Shown here: piece by piece, positions 24,942 to 37,845 of the stretch
Numbering within the stretch: the first letter of the stretch is position 1
Layout: every line of letters starts with the position of its first letter
Assembly (NCBI GenBank): GCA_946807835.1
Contig: OX327686.1
Location: forward strand, 5,890,001-5,954,000
Reading direction: 5' to 3'
Source of the DNA: Ailanthus altissimus
Lineage: Eukaryota; Streptophyta; Magnoliopsida; Sapindales; Simaroubaceae
Length of the DNA: 64,000 nucleotides
Position numbers and translations under genes: made by a program
Notes under the pieces: model-generated
The model's database searches: none
Told to the model about the DNA's origin: nothing
Seen by the model: only the letters and a program-made list of their open reading frames with translations

Positions 24942-27900
24942 TTAATTGATCATAGAGATATGGATTTTGGTGGGGAGACATGAATCCCCATAACCATTAT
25001 CATTGATCTGAGAAGGACTTTGGCTTTGAACCCCCAAACAGAGCCTAATGTCAATAACGTCTCCCTTGGCGCCAACTCGAAGTGCTTCCAAGCTTGTTTG
25101 AAAAACATGTTTGATCCATTTCACAAACAAGCTATTTAGAAAGGAAGCACTTCCCATTAACATCTCCTCCAAAACTCTTTCTTCGACTATGAAATTTACC
25201 TTGTTTTGGTTTTGATTTTGGCCCTTAAAGACCTCATCAAAAGACTCCTTCATCTTTGTCAAGAAAGCCCCAGTAATCTCCGCGTCCCTGGACGAATTCC
25301 GATTGAAAACGAATCGGTTTTTGATCATATCAAGAAAATAAGGAGGATTGGCTGTGGTTTCAGTTTCAGTTTCACGAGTTAAATCACTGGAAATGGGGCT
25401 GAGTTCTCCTCCTGGTTTCTGCTCGCTTTCATCATCTTCGTCCACTTTCATATTCAGATCAAGTGTGTTGAAACTTGACTGCCTTGACAAGTCTTTCTTG
25501 CTACCCACGGCAGCTGAAGATGCATCTTCCTTTTCTTCAATTCTTGGACTCTTGATCTTGTTGGGAAAATCCCACTCGGATTTTCTCTTGTGGTTTCGTT
25601 CATCGACCTTCAGTGTCATGTCTATCACACATCCTTTCTTCTTGAACCTATCTTCCAAGTTGGAACAGGAATCATCCTTACCTTTCGTTAAAACAAATAT
25701 CACTTGACCAATGATTGCTTCTCTTGATTCTCCAAACCTCCCAGTTTCAAATCCTTCCGCAAGAAGTTTCATCAACTGGGAATCAGCCATATCAACATTC
25801 TCCACTAAAACTACCAGCTTCTCATAATTCTTCAAAGTTCTCGTCAGCATTTCAGCATATGACCAAGTCGTGTCATCATTTATTCTCCTCGTGTTCATGT
25901 GAAAAAGCAAATCAGCTGACCCGAAAACAGATTCTGCCATAGCAAAAGCCAATCTCCTTTTACCAATTGTGTCATTCCCCTGAAGCAGAAACCAAGTTCC
26001 TTTCTTGGCTGATCTGCATTCCATCAAGGCTTCTGCTATTGAAGGAATGCTATCAAATTGCCAAGGGACGCTCTCTTGCAACAGCTTAAATAAATCACTT
26101 TGTTTAATCATTCTTTCACTCCTCTCTTTCTCCAATATTTCTGAATCTGACAACTCAGAATTGCCGAGAGCAAGGGAGATTTTTACATCTTTGCCTTCAC
26201 TGCCCTTTAAAGAATCCAAACTTGGTTCCCCTCCTTTGGGATTTTGAGTGCAATTACCAAAATTGAACTCAATAGTACACGACTGTTGTCGTCTGAATTT
26301 AGCTACAGAATTGTGAGGCTTCAAAGCTGATTCTGCAAAGGAGATTGAATTAGACTCGGGGAAAATACTGCTCTGGCTAGGCCACCAAGGGTATGATGAA
26401 GCAAAAGAATCACTCTTTCCAAGTAAGCTTTGAGTGTTGTACATAGTGGAACTGAAAGGGCTTGGAGTGTGTCTTCCTTGGTGTAGGCTGTGGCATAATC
26501 TGTTCCATTTTTTCCTCAACTCAACCAATTCATCCTGAAAATTGATCAAACAAGTTTAGGTAAGAGGAATTTTCAAGAAAATAATCATACCTAGCCAGAT
26601 AAGAATACGCTCTGGCCACTGTAAATGAAGTTTTGAACAAGAATTTCATTTTGGTTTTAGAACCTTTTGATTGGCATTGCTGCTATGTAATTGTAGCCAA
26701 GGAGGCAAGAGTTTTTTCTGGGCTGATTTGAATGACTGAGCTTCACTTTCGTAGTTTGAGGTGCATTCCGCACAGCAGCTGAGCTTATAATCTTCTTCCA
26801 CCTTGCTTGCAAATGGTTTTGTTTCCCAAACTTGTGATGGGTTCTGGGTAATGGTTAGCCTTGAATCATGCACACTGCAACACATACCATGAGGTCAACA
26901 TCAATTAATTAAGTGGATTGAAATGTAAAATGTCATTTGTAAATTCTAAAGCATAATTGCAAGATCTAACTTAAAATTTTAAAAATCTAACATGAAACTT
27001 GAGAAACTATAGGTTGTATTGCACAGGGCACAGGACATAAAACAAAAATACACATACTTGGGCTTTTCTTTTCTTCATAAATTCTCAAGATGGGTGGTGT
27101 TGTCAAAACATCTAAATTTAATTTATTTTTTTTTGACTTAAAAGGTTATATCACTATTCTTATACTTCTTAGACTTGAGCAAGTAGAAAATATTTAATAA
27201 TAGCGCCCTTTCTCGTTTCTCTTTCTTGATTTCCAGTAGTAGAAATCTGTAATATGCAGAGGCTAGCTATAATCCTGACAAAACAAAGTAAAAACATAAG
27301 GGCAGTGATTCCTGTCTGTCTCATTCTCACCAACCATACTTTCCACAGTTGTTTTGGCCTCATTCAGGACCTCAACTGAAAGCTTAGTGACAAAATAGGT
27401 ACGAAAACAAACCTTCAGTAGGCTTCAGCATGCGACCGTGACCATCAATGGGGGATTTATATATCCATTTTCTTTAAAGAAAAAAATACAGTGTAAAGCA
27501 AGAGATAATAACCTGGAAGAATGAAGACTCAAACCAAGTCCTCCAGAAGGAACAGAAACAGCCTGAAGTGCCCATTGAATCTCCAATGGAGGTTGCTTCA
27601 TTTGACACCTCATGTATGTCTGATAACTTGCTGTTGCCATTAACCAAACCTTTGTGTTTGAACTGTTACAGTCGGAGACTAACTTTCCCATTTCTGCAAC
27701 TAGATGATTCACAGGACTATAACAAGGTATTTGTCCGTTAAAAATTCCATGATCAACCGTCCATTTTAAGTCTCCTGTGTATATAATGGCACCACCACCC
27801 ACTGATGTAAGAGAATCTACTTTCCTTTTAAGTTCTGTGAGATTCATTTCAACATCTTCCTTTTTCATGAACCTCAAAGTCACTGGTGCAAACTGGAACT

Positions 27901-28547
27901 TGATCACATGGGTATGTTTCAACTCTTGAGGAACATCTCCTCTCTCAATTCTCCCCATCAGCTCTAAGACAAGACCTTCACTTATGGACAAACAGTCACC
28001 AACTATCACAGTGTTCCTTCTCTTCTTCCTCAATAAGACCTCAAGAACCAGCTTGATATCTTCCTTGTTCACAGAAGCTGAGTAATCTGAGGTGTAGTTA
28101 CTTGAGAGTTTCTTTTGAGGGGAAAAGAGAACTGGGTTTTGCTCAGAAGAGCTAGTCAAGAAATTATTGTTCCAGAAAGTGCTAGGGTTGATGAAATCTC
28201 TTTGAGTTTCAGCAGCAGAAGGAGAACAAGGAGAGGAAAAAACCCCACCAGAAGAACTGTAACACTCAAACACTGAAGAAGCTGAAGAGTCCTCTATGTG
28301 ATTCTTGATAGCAGTGCTAGAGAACCCAGCTTCTCTCATAACCCTACTAACACTAGGGTCATCAAGAATGGATATTATAAGCTGTTCTAACTCTACCTTA
28401 ATAGTCAAGAGAGGCTGTTGCTGCTGTTGTTCTATGCAACCTCTTCTCTGATGTGCTTGAGCCCTCTTAAGTGCTGCAATCAAAGCATTGGAAAGAGAAG
28501 GCTGGCCATGCAGGAGAGGACCAGGAGTTGTTGGAAGTCTGTTGAGA

Positions 28548-28582
<35 letters not shown>

Positions 28583-28786
28583 AAGAGGATGTGAAGTTTG
28601 TTGAGGCTGAGATTTGAGACAAGCTCTTCTCAAGAGGCTGGTTCTTGAACTCAGCAAAGTGGCAGCAACATGAAGAGGAGTGACCTGAGCATGGCCTCTC
28701 CTCCTTGCCAAGCTGAGAGAGTGCTTCAACACTGAAGCAGCCTCAGTTGTAAGGGTCTGCTGAACTGCACAAGCTCCTGAACGCAT
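24942..28786 (-). CDS. SMXL4/5: SMAX1-LIKE 4/5 Clp-ATPase-like transcriptional regulator (3 exons)
   Basis: The spliced protein has 1,025 residues. Exons on the minus strand are 28786-27513, 26874-26664 and 26534-24942, with GT-AG introns that keep frame. It starts [20 protein letters not shown]; the open frame further upstream has no ATG. The double Clp-N region covers about residues 1-175. NBD1 carries a degenerate Walker A ([13 protein letters not shown] at 263), and NBD2 carries GNDTIGKRR at 681-689 in place of a working P-loop. An EAR motif LDLNM is at residues 853-857, the site that recruits TOPLESS-type co-repressors. The RGKT degron found in D53/SMXL6-8 proteins is absent. In Arabidopsis SMXL3/4/5 act redundantly in the nucleus to start phloem formation and are not degraded through MAX2 by strigolactone or karrikin signalling. 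Motifs such as [16 protein letters not shown] and RCQMKQPPL place it with SMXL4/5 rather than SMXL3. No damage is seen. Confidence 0.94.
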
Positions 28787-29159
28787 AACTTGGAAAAGAC
28801 CCACCCCCCACACCACCCCCTAGTTTGTGAGATCACACTCTTTTCAGGGCCAACACTTTGTTTTCTTTTTTGCTTCTTATATTTTTCTCCTCACCCTTCA
28901 CCACCCCCACCTCTTAATTTCTCTACGATCTTTCTCTAACCTGTAGTTTGAAAAAGCTGTTGTTTTAGTTTAGCTTCCTCTCTAGTGCTTAGAGGAAACA
29001 CAAAGTCAGAAACTACTCAACTTGGTAAGGAAAATTCACTCAACCTCAAAGGGAAAGAAAAGAGTGAGATTTTTTTTTTTTTGAAAGATGAGCTTAGAGT
29101 TAGAGAGAACTTGGTAGAGTTTTAGAAGGACCAGACTAGACCAAACCACCTTCTTTATA
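28787..29159 (-). promoter_or_regulatory. 5' leader and TATA box of the SMXL4/5 gene
   Basis: Read on the minus strand, a TATAAAG box lies at 29159-29153, about 370 bases before the ATG. A start site near 29125 would give a leader of about 340 nt rich in purine and pyrimidine tracts. No ATG occurs on the minus strand between the box and the start codon at 28786, so the leader lacks upstream open frames. Confidence 0.6.
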
Positions 29160-31855
29160 CTTCTTGTATTGTTATTATTTTTTTTAATTTCTTTTCTTTT
29201 CTTTGTTAATAGTATGCAGCTTTTTCTTTTTTTCTGCTTTATAATTCCACTTCTTTGCTTTCTCTCTCTTCAGTTAACAGTTACACTGCACCATCTTTTT
29301 TATCACCCAATGTCCCTCTAAAGGGCACTCTAACGTGTCACTAGATTTTGTTTTCTTAATAATTATTAGGATGCAAAAAGGGTTTCTTTTAATATTTATA
29401 TTCATTTTGTTTGGGACTTACAAATATCGACATACATATCTTGAAATGTTAATGGCATGATACACAATCAGATATATATAAAAAAAAAAAAAAAATTCTC
29501 CCCAGATGAAGAAAAGCTGCAGAAGAAAGATTTCAATCTAACCATCTCCTTTAAAAATTTGATACTTATTACAATTGACAGTATATGCAATTAATTTAAT
29601 TGCTTATACGATATTATTATAGTAATAATATGAACTCCTTTCTGCTGGTGTTATTTTTATGCAAATGGGGTTTCACAAAAAGGGTGTCCATAAAAATGAC
29701 AGGAGCCCCACAAATTCAAAATTTTTACTAAGACTCATCGAGCTTCCCTCCTTTTTCCACATCATCACCTTTGAATGGACAGACAAAGCCAGCAGAAATT
29801 CAAAAAAAGTACTAAAGAGAAAAGGTGGAAAGAAGCCTGAGTGAGTTAGTGTGATGAGAGATAATAAAGCAAGCAAAGTAGGATTGTTATTCTTCCTTTG
29901 TTTTTTTTAAATTTCTTTTTTTTTTCTTTTTTATGTTTATTATTATCATTTGTTTTTATAATATTAATAAAAACCATTTGGTTTTATTCTCAAGAGGCTG
30001 ATCTCTTTCACGCCAATCCTCGTAGAGAGACAGCATTTTATTCCCCAAGTACCCAAAAAGCAAACCTCTGTCTGCTCTCCATTATTAATGGCTCTTCTTT
30101 TTCATATATCTCTCTTCTGCGAGCTGCAACAATGGCCTTTTGTCTTAATCTCATTTCCAACAACTCCCTTTACAAAGTTTTATTTTGCTAACCAAATAAA
30201 GCAAGTTCAAAAACAGAAATATACTGTTCTTATGGGCATGGCAGGAGGATTATGTTCTTTTTCACTCTTCTTAATGCTATATTTTTCAAATTTTATTCTA
30301 AATTTTTTATCATAAACTATTGTATAATAAAATAATACAACTTTTATTATACTATATTATTATTTAATAATTACTTAACAAATTATTTAAAATAATATTT
30401 AAAAAATATAATATTATTTTATAAATATATATATATAATAATATTTTTTGTAATACATCGTAAATTATATAAAAATTATAAATTAATTAAATAATGTTAT
30501 GTGATAGTATTGTTCATTTATGTAATCCATTAAATTATATATATATATATATGTAAAGAGAATTGATTTAGTGGACGATAATATTATTTGGTGAGTTTCT
30601 GAATACATGTTAATATTTTGTAATACATTAATATTATTTTAACAGTAATAAACAATGTCAAACAATATCTTAAAATTTGTTAAACGGTAAATTTCGTCGT
30701 CCACTAAATTAATATATAAAACTCTTATTAATCTTTTGTGACTAATTTATTGTTGCACTTGCATATACAAAAAAAAAAAGAAAAAAAAAGAAAAAAAGAG
30801 TATTTGACAATGGACTTGTGGTGCATATAAACTTTTTTGACTGCTTCCAAATCCCTTTTTTGCCAACAATTATACAGCTACATGCTTTCTATTGTTCTTT
30901 CTACTGTTTGTGTTTACCAATTATATGTTCAGGTAATCACTCTCTACGTCGGCACCAAATATATATGTGTTCATCAATTAATCACTTTTATTGTAAACTT
31001 CAACATTAAACTTTTGTATAAAAGTTAGAGAAATCTATTGTGGACCCGATTTTAAATCGATAAATATCATCGTGTTTCCAAAATTTTAAAAAGTCTATAT
31101 AATTCACTTTTCTGCCATTACTTTGGGTGTTCTAATTAACTGGATTAAGGCTAAAATCATAAATGTTTTTAGCAAAATTAATAAAAAATAAAAAAATATA
31201 AATTTTATGTAAAAATACTAAAATGACCTTCAGAAACCCACAGTCCATTTCTCATTTTCTTTGCTTCTCTACTACTCTGTCTGTGGTAAGGCACTTTGTT
31301 TTTCTTCTTGTGCTTTTTTTTTTTCTTGTAATGCCACATTTATAAATAAAGTATACAAATATTTTATTACAACAATTTTATCACAAATATTTACAAATAT
31401 TTTGTCTTTTAATATTTTAAAGGGATGTACAAACATTATTACTTAAACAATATAATTAAATATTATTTTGCAATTTTTTTAAAATTATAACAATATTTAT
31501 TTTATATTAAAATATTATAAGGGTATTGTTGTCTTTTTATATTACTCATGTAAGATGGGATAAAATTATATTTTTGGTGGTCAATTGTGGCAATCACCTC
31601 TTTAACCAAAAATAATAAAAATTACCGGGACGCGATGACATCTGTTGGAGTGAAGATTTCCCTTAAATTTATTTTTCATTAACCTTTTGTATTAAAATTT
31701 GTGGAGGTTGGCAAAAAAATCTCTGTGCGAAATAAATTTCAAAACAACATTATTTTGACTTATTCTCAACATTTAACGTGTAGTTCGATTTCAAAAAAAT
31801 GTGCAAATGTCCACTTCTAAAAACGAAAATATATACACAAAATGAAAATGATTAA
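29160..31855. other. upstream region of SMXL4/5 and AT-rich spacer, no gene
   Basis: Up to about 30250 the sequence has moderate complexity with pyrimidine-rich tracts and could hold distal promoter elements of the SMXL gene. Beyond that it is AT-rich with short TA runs (30536-30551) and poly(A)/(AAAG) tracts (30768-30798). Short plus-strand frames at 29898-30315 and 30818-31028 overlap one another in different phases and show no domain. Confidence 0.5.
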
Positions 31856-31861
31856 TTTAAG

Positions 31862-31975
31862 AAAAAATACAAATTTAATCCTTGATTTTATTTGAATATA
31901 CTAATTTAATTTCTAATCTTTTTAAAAATTTACTTTAATTTCGGTCATCCTAATGATTCTGTTTGTTAAAAATGA
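31862..31975. repeat. terminal-repeat-like segment, inverted copy at 36965-37065
   Basis: This segment shares a 25-base identical core (31915-31939, ctaatctttttaaaaattta followed by cttta) with the reverse complement of 36994-37018. The similarity extends about 20 bases either way. The pair may be the ends of one 5.2-kb element or two scraps of the same repeat family in opposite orientation. Confidence 0.5.
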
Positions 31976-32049
31976 TGAGCATATTACTTTGATATCATAT
32001 AGATAATGGAGAAATAAGAAAAAGTGAAAGATATTAGAATTGAGAGAAA

Positions 32050-33256
32050 ATTAGTAACCATAAGTAGATTATATTTTTATTATATTAGATATTATTAAAT
32101 AGTTACATGTTCAATCTAAACTAGTTATAATATAAAAGAATAAGTATAATCTTACATAATATTTTAAGTTAATTAATAATTTTATTCTAGTTAGATCTAA
32201 AATATTTAATTTTATCTTAATTCATTAATTTTTACCGTCAATTTAAATAAAAAATTTATATTTAATATAATTTTATCATTTTACTCTCAATAATAACACA
32301 CATACAAAAATATATAAAATATATGTAAATAGACATATGTCATTGTATGATTTATTACAAATGATACATGTCATCGTATAATTGGTTATACTTTTAATAA
32401 AATAAATTAAAAATTAAATTAGTACTGTCGTCGAAAATTGCTGTCGGCCGGCCGCTGTTTTTTTGTGATAATGATAGTAAATAAAATTAAAATTTATATC
32501 ATAAAATTTTATTTTTCTTAATCTATATAGTGGTGAGATTATTTTTTGACTAGAAAATGATTAAAAATGGTAGAGAGTAGTGGCGGCCACCACCGGTCGC
32601 CATTAAACGGTGGGGCAGTGACCGCCGCCACTCTCCACTATTTTTGACCTTTTTTTCTCTTTAAAAAATGATCCAACTACTGTGTAAATAAAAAAAAAGA
32701 TTCTAATGAAATAAATTTGATAAATTTTTGTTATCGGCGTGTCATTAAAAAACATTGGTCAGTAGTTGGTCCGCTGTCATTTTTCGGTGACAATGCCAGT
32801 TTTTATTTTTAATTTTTTTGTATAATTTAATTTATTTATAAATTATTTAAAAAAATAATCAATTACATGATAACACGCGTTTAACAGTACTAATCACATT
32901 ATGACACTTGTCATATTATTAAAGTTTATTTTTAAAATTATATTAAATTAAATTAATCGATGAGATTGTGCCACATGTTTGAAAAAATAATAAATGAGTA
33001 AGATTGTGCTACGTGTTCAATGTATAATTTATTTGTATAATTATATTATATTTTTATTTTTTCACCATTAAAATTAACGATAAAAATTAACGGATTAGAA
33101 TCAAATTGAGTATTTTAGATCTAATTAGAATAAAGTTATTAATAACTTATAATATTAAGATAAATTTATACTTATCTCTAATATAAATACAAACATATAA
33201 TAGTGACTATAGAGTGTGAACATAAAAATATAAAAATCAATAATGGCGACTCTAAT
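32050..33256. mobile_element. 1.2-kb foldback (long inverted-repeat) element
   Basis: The two halves are reverse complements of each other over nearly their whole length, with a turn near 32602. The inner stem at 32562-32645 is GC-rich, with TGGCGGCC against GCCGCCA and CCACCG against CGGTGG. Middle pairs include 32433-32460 with 32755-32800. Outer pairs include the segment around 32190-32235 (tagttagatctaaaatattt) with the complement of 33090-33140. By eye the arms agree at about 75-80%. No coding sequence is present and no TSD was settled. A transcript would form a long hairpin. Confidence 0.75.
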
Positions 33257-33951
33257 TATTATCCTTAACACTGTTAAATACTTATTTATTTTTAATATTT
33301 TACCATTTTATTTCTAAAGCCAAAAATTGTCATAATATGACATATATAATAATTCAAAAACTACCATTAAAAAATAATTTTTTAAAAGGACCCAATCAAA
33401 GCAACAAAGATACACTAAAACAAAATCAGAATCTTAATGCTTGTTTACTTGTGAAGCTCACCAGTGTGAAAAAGCACTTCTCATCAATAGATTATCTTAG
33501 ACTGTGTAGCCATACAAAAAGAAATATCTTACTTTCGAGAACTCTACTAGCATGAAAATACAGTGAAATTCTAAAGGAGAGTTTGGTATTAAGTGATTTC
33601 TTCACTCAGTCATCGCAATGAAGCTTTGCTAAACTAGACATTACCCAGGAAAGTTCAGAGCGAACCGGTAATGAACTTTTATTCTAAAACAACTTCATGT
33701 TATCGTCTATTCCCCTTTTGTTTCATTGTTCAATAATTCTGCCAGTTCAAATCGAAATACTGAAAAAAACTCAGGATCATCCTTCAATCTTACCCATGTT
33801 TATCAAGTTTCTAGATCCCTTATTTCAATTTAAGGCTTCTTATTCTACATTGTAAAATTTGTTTGCAATGGTACCAGATTGCATAGAAAGTCTCAGTCAG
33901 TTTGGGAATTACAACAACAACGAATCAAGAGAAAAGTTTCACATCTTAAAG
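33257..33951. other. spacer, no gene seen
   Basis: AT-rich unique-looking DNA. The open frame at 33337-33555 has no recognisable domain. No repeat structure was found. Confidence 0.45.
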
Positions 33952-33959
33952 ACCTGAGG

Positions 33960-34911
33960 CTGGGCGGAACCAAGATTTGAGTTTAGGAGAATCAAATGAT
34001 AATGATTGATAAACTTTAGAATAATCTTAAGGATTGAGCCAAATCATAAGAATGAGTGAATTTTCAATATAAATCATAAGAAATTTTCAATCTTAAGGAT
34101 TTGAGCTTTGAGAGAGCAATTTAGATGATTTTTTCACTAAAAAAAAATAAAAATAAATAAAAATAAAAATATAAACAATAAACAATTATTGTATTATTAG
34201 TAAAAATAAATTTATATTTTAAAATTAATAAATTTAAAGTAAAAAGTACAAAGAACAAGATATATAAAAAATACATATAAAGTTATAATAGTAAGATATT
34301 AAAAAATTAATTAATATATAAATAAACTTATTAAAAGATTTTAACTTATTTCTTAGAAATTTTTTTCTTTGGTTTTTGAGCTAGAAAAAAGAGTTTGATG
34401 AAAACTGAAAAGAAGATAAATAATGATGTATGATGTTTCATAATTGTAAATTTATTTATATAAGTTAAGTTAAAAAATTCTTTTCTGTGTAGAAAAAAAA
34501 TACAAGTATAAAATTCCTTTGTATCAAAGAGCATATGTATAAATGAGACTACTTATAAATATACAATTATTTTTCAATAAGATAAGGAAATTAAGTTAGA
34601 AAAATGTAAAATAGGGACCATTTATAAATTAAAAAATAACTTTTATTAGAGAAAGACGTTAAATTGGAGAAAGATGAGATATTATTTTAACATTAAATAA
34701 TGTATTTAAAAATAAGTTTTTAATGTTAGTAAGGATCTTTTTTTAAATTAACAATTTAACCCATTAAATATAAGAATTTTAAAAGAAGTTTAGGGTGGCC
34801 AAAATAGATATTTTAATACTAAAAAATTATATACATAGTACAAAACTAAGGGACTATGTTTGGGCTAAGGGGGTTGTGGCCCCCTTAGGCTGTATAATAG
34901 TTCTGCCACTG
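33960..34911. mobile_element. candidate hAT-like non-autonomous element
   Basis: The left end reads CTGGGCGGAACCA and the inverted right end CAGTGGCAGAACTA, a pair resembling the 'CAG-GGCGGAGCCA' termini common in plant hAT-derived repeats. The 8-bp flanks are ACCTGAGG (33952-33959) and ACATGCGG (34912-34919), which agree at 6 of 8 positions. The inside is AT-rich and holds no transposase. The candidate rests on weak TIRs and a decayed TSD. Confidence 0.4.
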
Positions 34912-34919
34912 ACATGCGG

Positions 34920-36015
34920 TGCACTTCTTATTGTATATAAGAAAAAATAATATATTTGTCTTGAGAATTTAGGCTAATTTTTAATTTTTTCCTACGAATT
35001 TTAAAAAAGTTAATTTAACCCAATCTGTTAACCTCTTACTCTTTATTTTAACCGTGAAAAAGTAATATCAAAACTTACTACAAAAATTTTAAGTGGGTTG
35101 ATAAGGTGAGATGTAAATTGATATGTAATATTTCATGTTCATCTGTCAATTATGAATTAGTCATTAATAAAAAAAGAAATAAAAGGGCATGTGGCACATT
35201 CTTATCGGATTAAATTTTAATATATTATTGTTCGCTAGCAACAGTGACAGAAACTATTTTATTTATTTAATTATAAAATAAATATTTAAAAATAAATACT
35301 TTAAGTTTAAACCTATTAGAACGTGTCACATGCTTAATTTTTTTATAAAGTTTTTAATTTTATTTATGTGTCTTATGTCCTATCAAATTTGTGTCACTTG
35401 GATTTTAGTAAAGGCCAGATTGTCAATGTACAAAAAAAATAGCTTTCCCATCATTTTAAAGATAAAAGGCTAACGGGTTAAGACAAAATTGAGTTTTTTA
35501 AAACTTTTGATACAAAATTAAGAATTAGTTCAAGCTCTTTAAACAAAGATATCATTTTCCCTTGTATAAAAAGTCTCAGTTAGTTTGAAAATTACATAAG
35601 TACCTTTTATTGTGACAAAACATAAAGACTCAAGGTGTATTTTCTTTCAAGTTAGGAAGTTGTCTAATCCATAAGTTCTCTCGTAATAGTTGGATCTATA
35701 ATCCGACATCTCAATTGAACACTCTAAAGAAGATTGTTCATATTGAAATCCATATAATCTCTTGTGGTGGTATATCATAGGAGAAGCGATGACAGCAAGA
35801 CAGTGAAAAGTTGGAACTATGACAACTATGGTGGTTTATGGTGATTCTGATTAGATTGTACAAATTTTCTTTTCTAGTTGGTTTTTGTTGTCAAGAGAAT
35901 AAGAGTGAAAAAGAAAGAGAAAATAATTGAAAAAAATGGTATTAGGGTTTGATTGACTTTAATGCATATCTAAGTCATGGTAAAAGATTCTATTGTCTCT
36001 AAAAAACTATAATTT
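34920..36015. other. AT-rich spacer, no gene seen
   Basis: No open frame or domain of note. A stretch near 34970-35060 loosely resembles the repeat segment at 31862-31975 and may be another scrap of that family. Confidence 0.4.
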
Positions 36016-36023
36016 AACTATTA

Positions 36024-36963
36024 ATAAGGGTGACAATGGTGTAGGTTTCTCACCCCATATCTAAATGACGTGAGAATTTTTATACCCATTTCATACTCGA
36101 TATATGTACTTCGGGTTCAAAGTAGAGAACCCCCAGGGGAACTCATACCTGATTTTTTTTTAAAATTTCTTATATACTCTTTTATTTGTATCGATTTAAT
36201 TTTTTAAAATAGTCTTTCATCCCGTACAATCATTATATACCCAAAAACAAAATGGTAAACATCACATGAAAATATAAACTACATTAAATCTTCAAGTCTT
36301 CAACTACTAATTTTAAAAATTAATAATATGAATTAAAATTTAAAAATTACAAAAATTAATGGTTTCTTTGAACTTTGACATCTAAACTATCATGCTTCAT
36401 TTGTAATCAAAATATCAAGTCTCTATTAAGATTCCTCGCAAACTTATAACCCAAAATAAAAGAAATTTTGAGTTAGATTAGTGATGACTAAGAAACTAAG
36501 AATGGTAATGAAATCATTTACCTATTTTGTTTGTTCATCTTCATCTTTTTTTCTTATTTAATAAATGAGTTCACTCTAATTTGAAAGTAAGTGTTTAATA
36601 TTATATATAATATAAAAAAAGAAAGGAATTAAAAATAAAAAATATGTGTAAAAACCAAAATTGTTAAAAAATATAATGTAATTAAATTTTATATCTCTAA
36701 ATTTAGAGCGTAACCAATTTTGATTTGTATAATAAGTAAAATTTTCATATACTAGGTTTTTTATATTTAATTTTGTTTTTAAATCTGATATTTAGGGCAG
36801 GTTTGGGAAAATTAACTTATTCCCAAACCCAATCCAAATTTAATTCGAATTTGAATTATTGTACTTAAATTCGTCAAATTCTCAAAAATACTTAAAATAC
36901 AATTTAAATTACTCTCCATTTAAGGCGGAATCCCATGGGACCCCTGGAAACTTATGCCACCCT
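36024..36963. mobile_element. candidate hAT-like MITE, 8-bp near-match TSD
   Basis: The left end (AGGGTGACAATGG from 36027) and the inverted right end (AGGGTGGCATAAG) are similar. Next to them lie G/C-rich words (accccatatc; atcccatgggacccctgg) as in the common 'gggtggcaatgggg' class of plant hAT repeats. The flanking octamers AACTATTA (36016-36023) and AACTGTTA (36964-36971) agree at 7 of 8. Three extra bases stand between the left octamer and the TIR. No transposase is present. Confidence 0.5.
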
Positions 36964-36964
36964 A

Positions 36965-37065
36965 ACTGTTAAGGTTATAATGATACAGACTAAAGTAAAT
37001 TTTTAAAAAGATTAGGAACTAAGTTGATTTATTTAAATAAAGCTAGTAATTCTTCTTAATTTAAT
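36965..37065. repeat. inverted partner of the 31862-31975 repeat
   Basis: This carries the reverse complement of the 25-base core described for 31862-31975. It begins directly at the right flank of the hAT-like candidate, so that element may have inserted beside or into this older repeat. Confidence 0.5.
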
Positions 37066-37845
37066 ATATGTGGTATCTCATTTTAGATAAGAGTATTCCA
37101 ATTAATGTATCATAAATCGGTGATTATAACTTGTCAAGTAATTATTGACTTTTTTACTTCTTATAAATATAGTAGTTATATAATGCTAATTAATAATATA
37201 CACATCAAATGCTACATTAATTAAAATATAAACTCTATATTTTAATTATGTAAGTATAATATCACTCTCAGATAATTAATCACATTTATCTACTCATTAT
37301 CTAAAAAAGAGTCAAATTGTAAGCCAGTTTTATTGTTTATTGTCGTCTTTATATCTTCTTTACGATATTAGAGTAGTAAATTTGACAAACTATAAAGTTT
37401 TCTGTTAAAATTAATATAGTTTTCTTTTGAAATTACAAGCTTGCTACTTTAAAGTCACACTTGTCAAATATAAAAGCACACTAATTTTAAAATAAACTAA
37501 TATAAATGTTTGATAAATATAACGTTAGAAGTTAAAAAAATAAATAAATATTTTTATACATAACATCTATTTATATATACACACAATACTTCTCAAGTCT
37601 GCATGTTAAAAACTTGACGTTTGCATTTATATATATATATATATATATAACTATGTAGTAGTATTAACTTGACTTTAAAATAAAATTTGTGAGTGGTTAA
37701 ACACTCATCTAATGTTCTCTTAACATTAAGTAAAAAGACAATAACTTGAAAGGAAACCTTAATCTAGTGATGTGATAGAGAAGTCATCCACGCAAAATAG
37801 AAGAGATAATGTACTAGGTTAGTTTTAATGGATAAGCATTATCTT
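37066..37845. other. AT-rich spacer, no gene seen
   Basis: Low-complexity DNA with a (TA)n run at about 37628-37650. Nothing coding is supported. Confidence 0.45.

Noticed and set aside
25348..26247. Plus-strand open frames opposite SMXL4/5 exon 3
   Set aside because: Antisense shadows of a coding exon.
29898..30315. Possible small secreted peptide gene upstream of SMXL4/5
   Set aside because: Two overlapping frames in different phases, hydrophobic because of poly(T) tracts, no cleavage site or family motif.
34134..34150. 'cactaaaaaaaaa' as the missing left end of the CACTA element
   Set aside because: It lacks the subterminal repeats seen at 59935-60152 and is followed by simple A-rich DNA.
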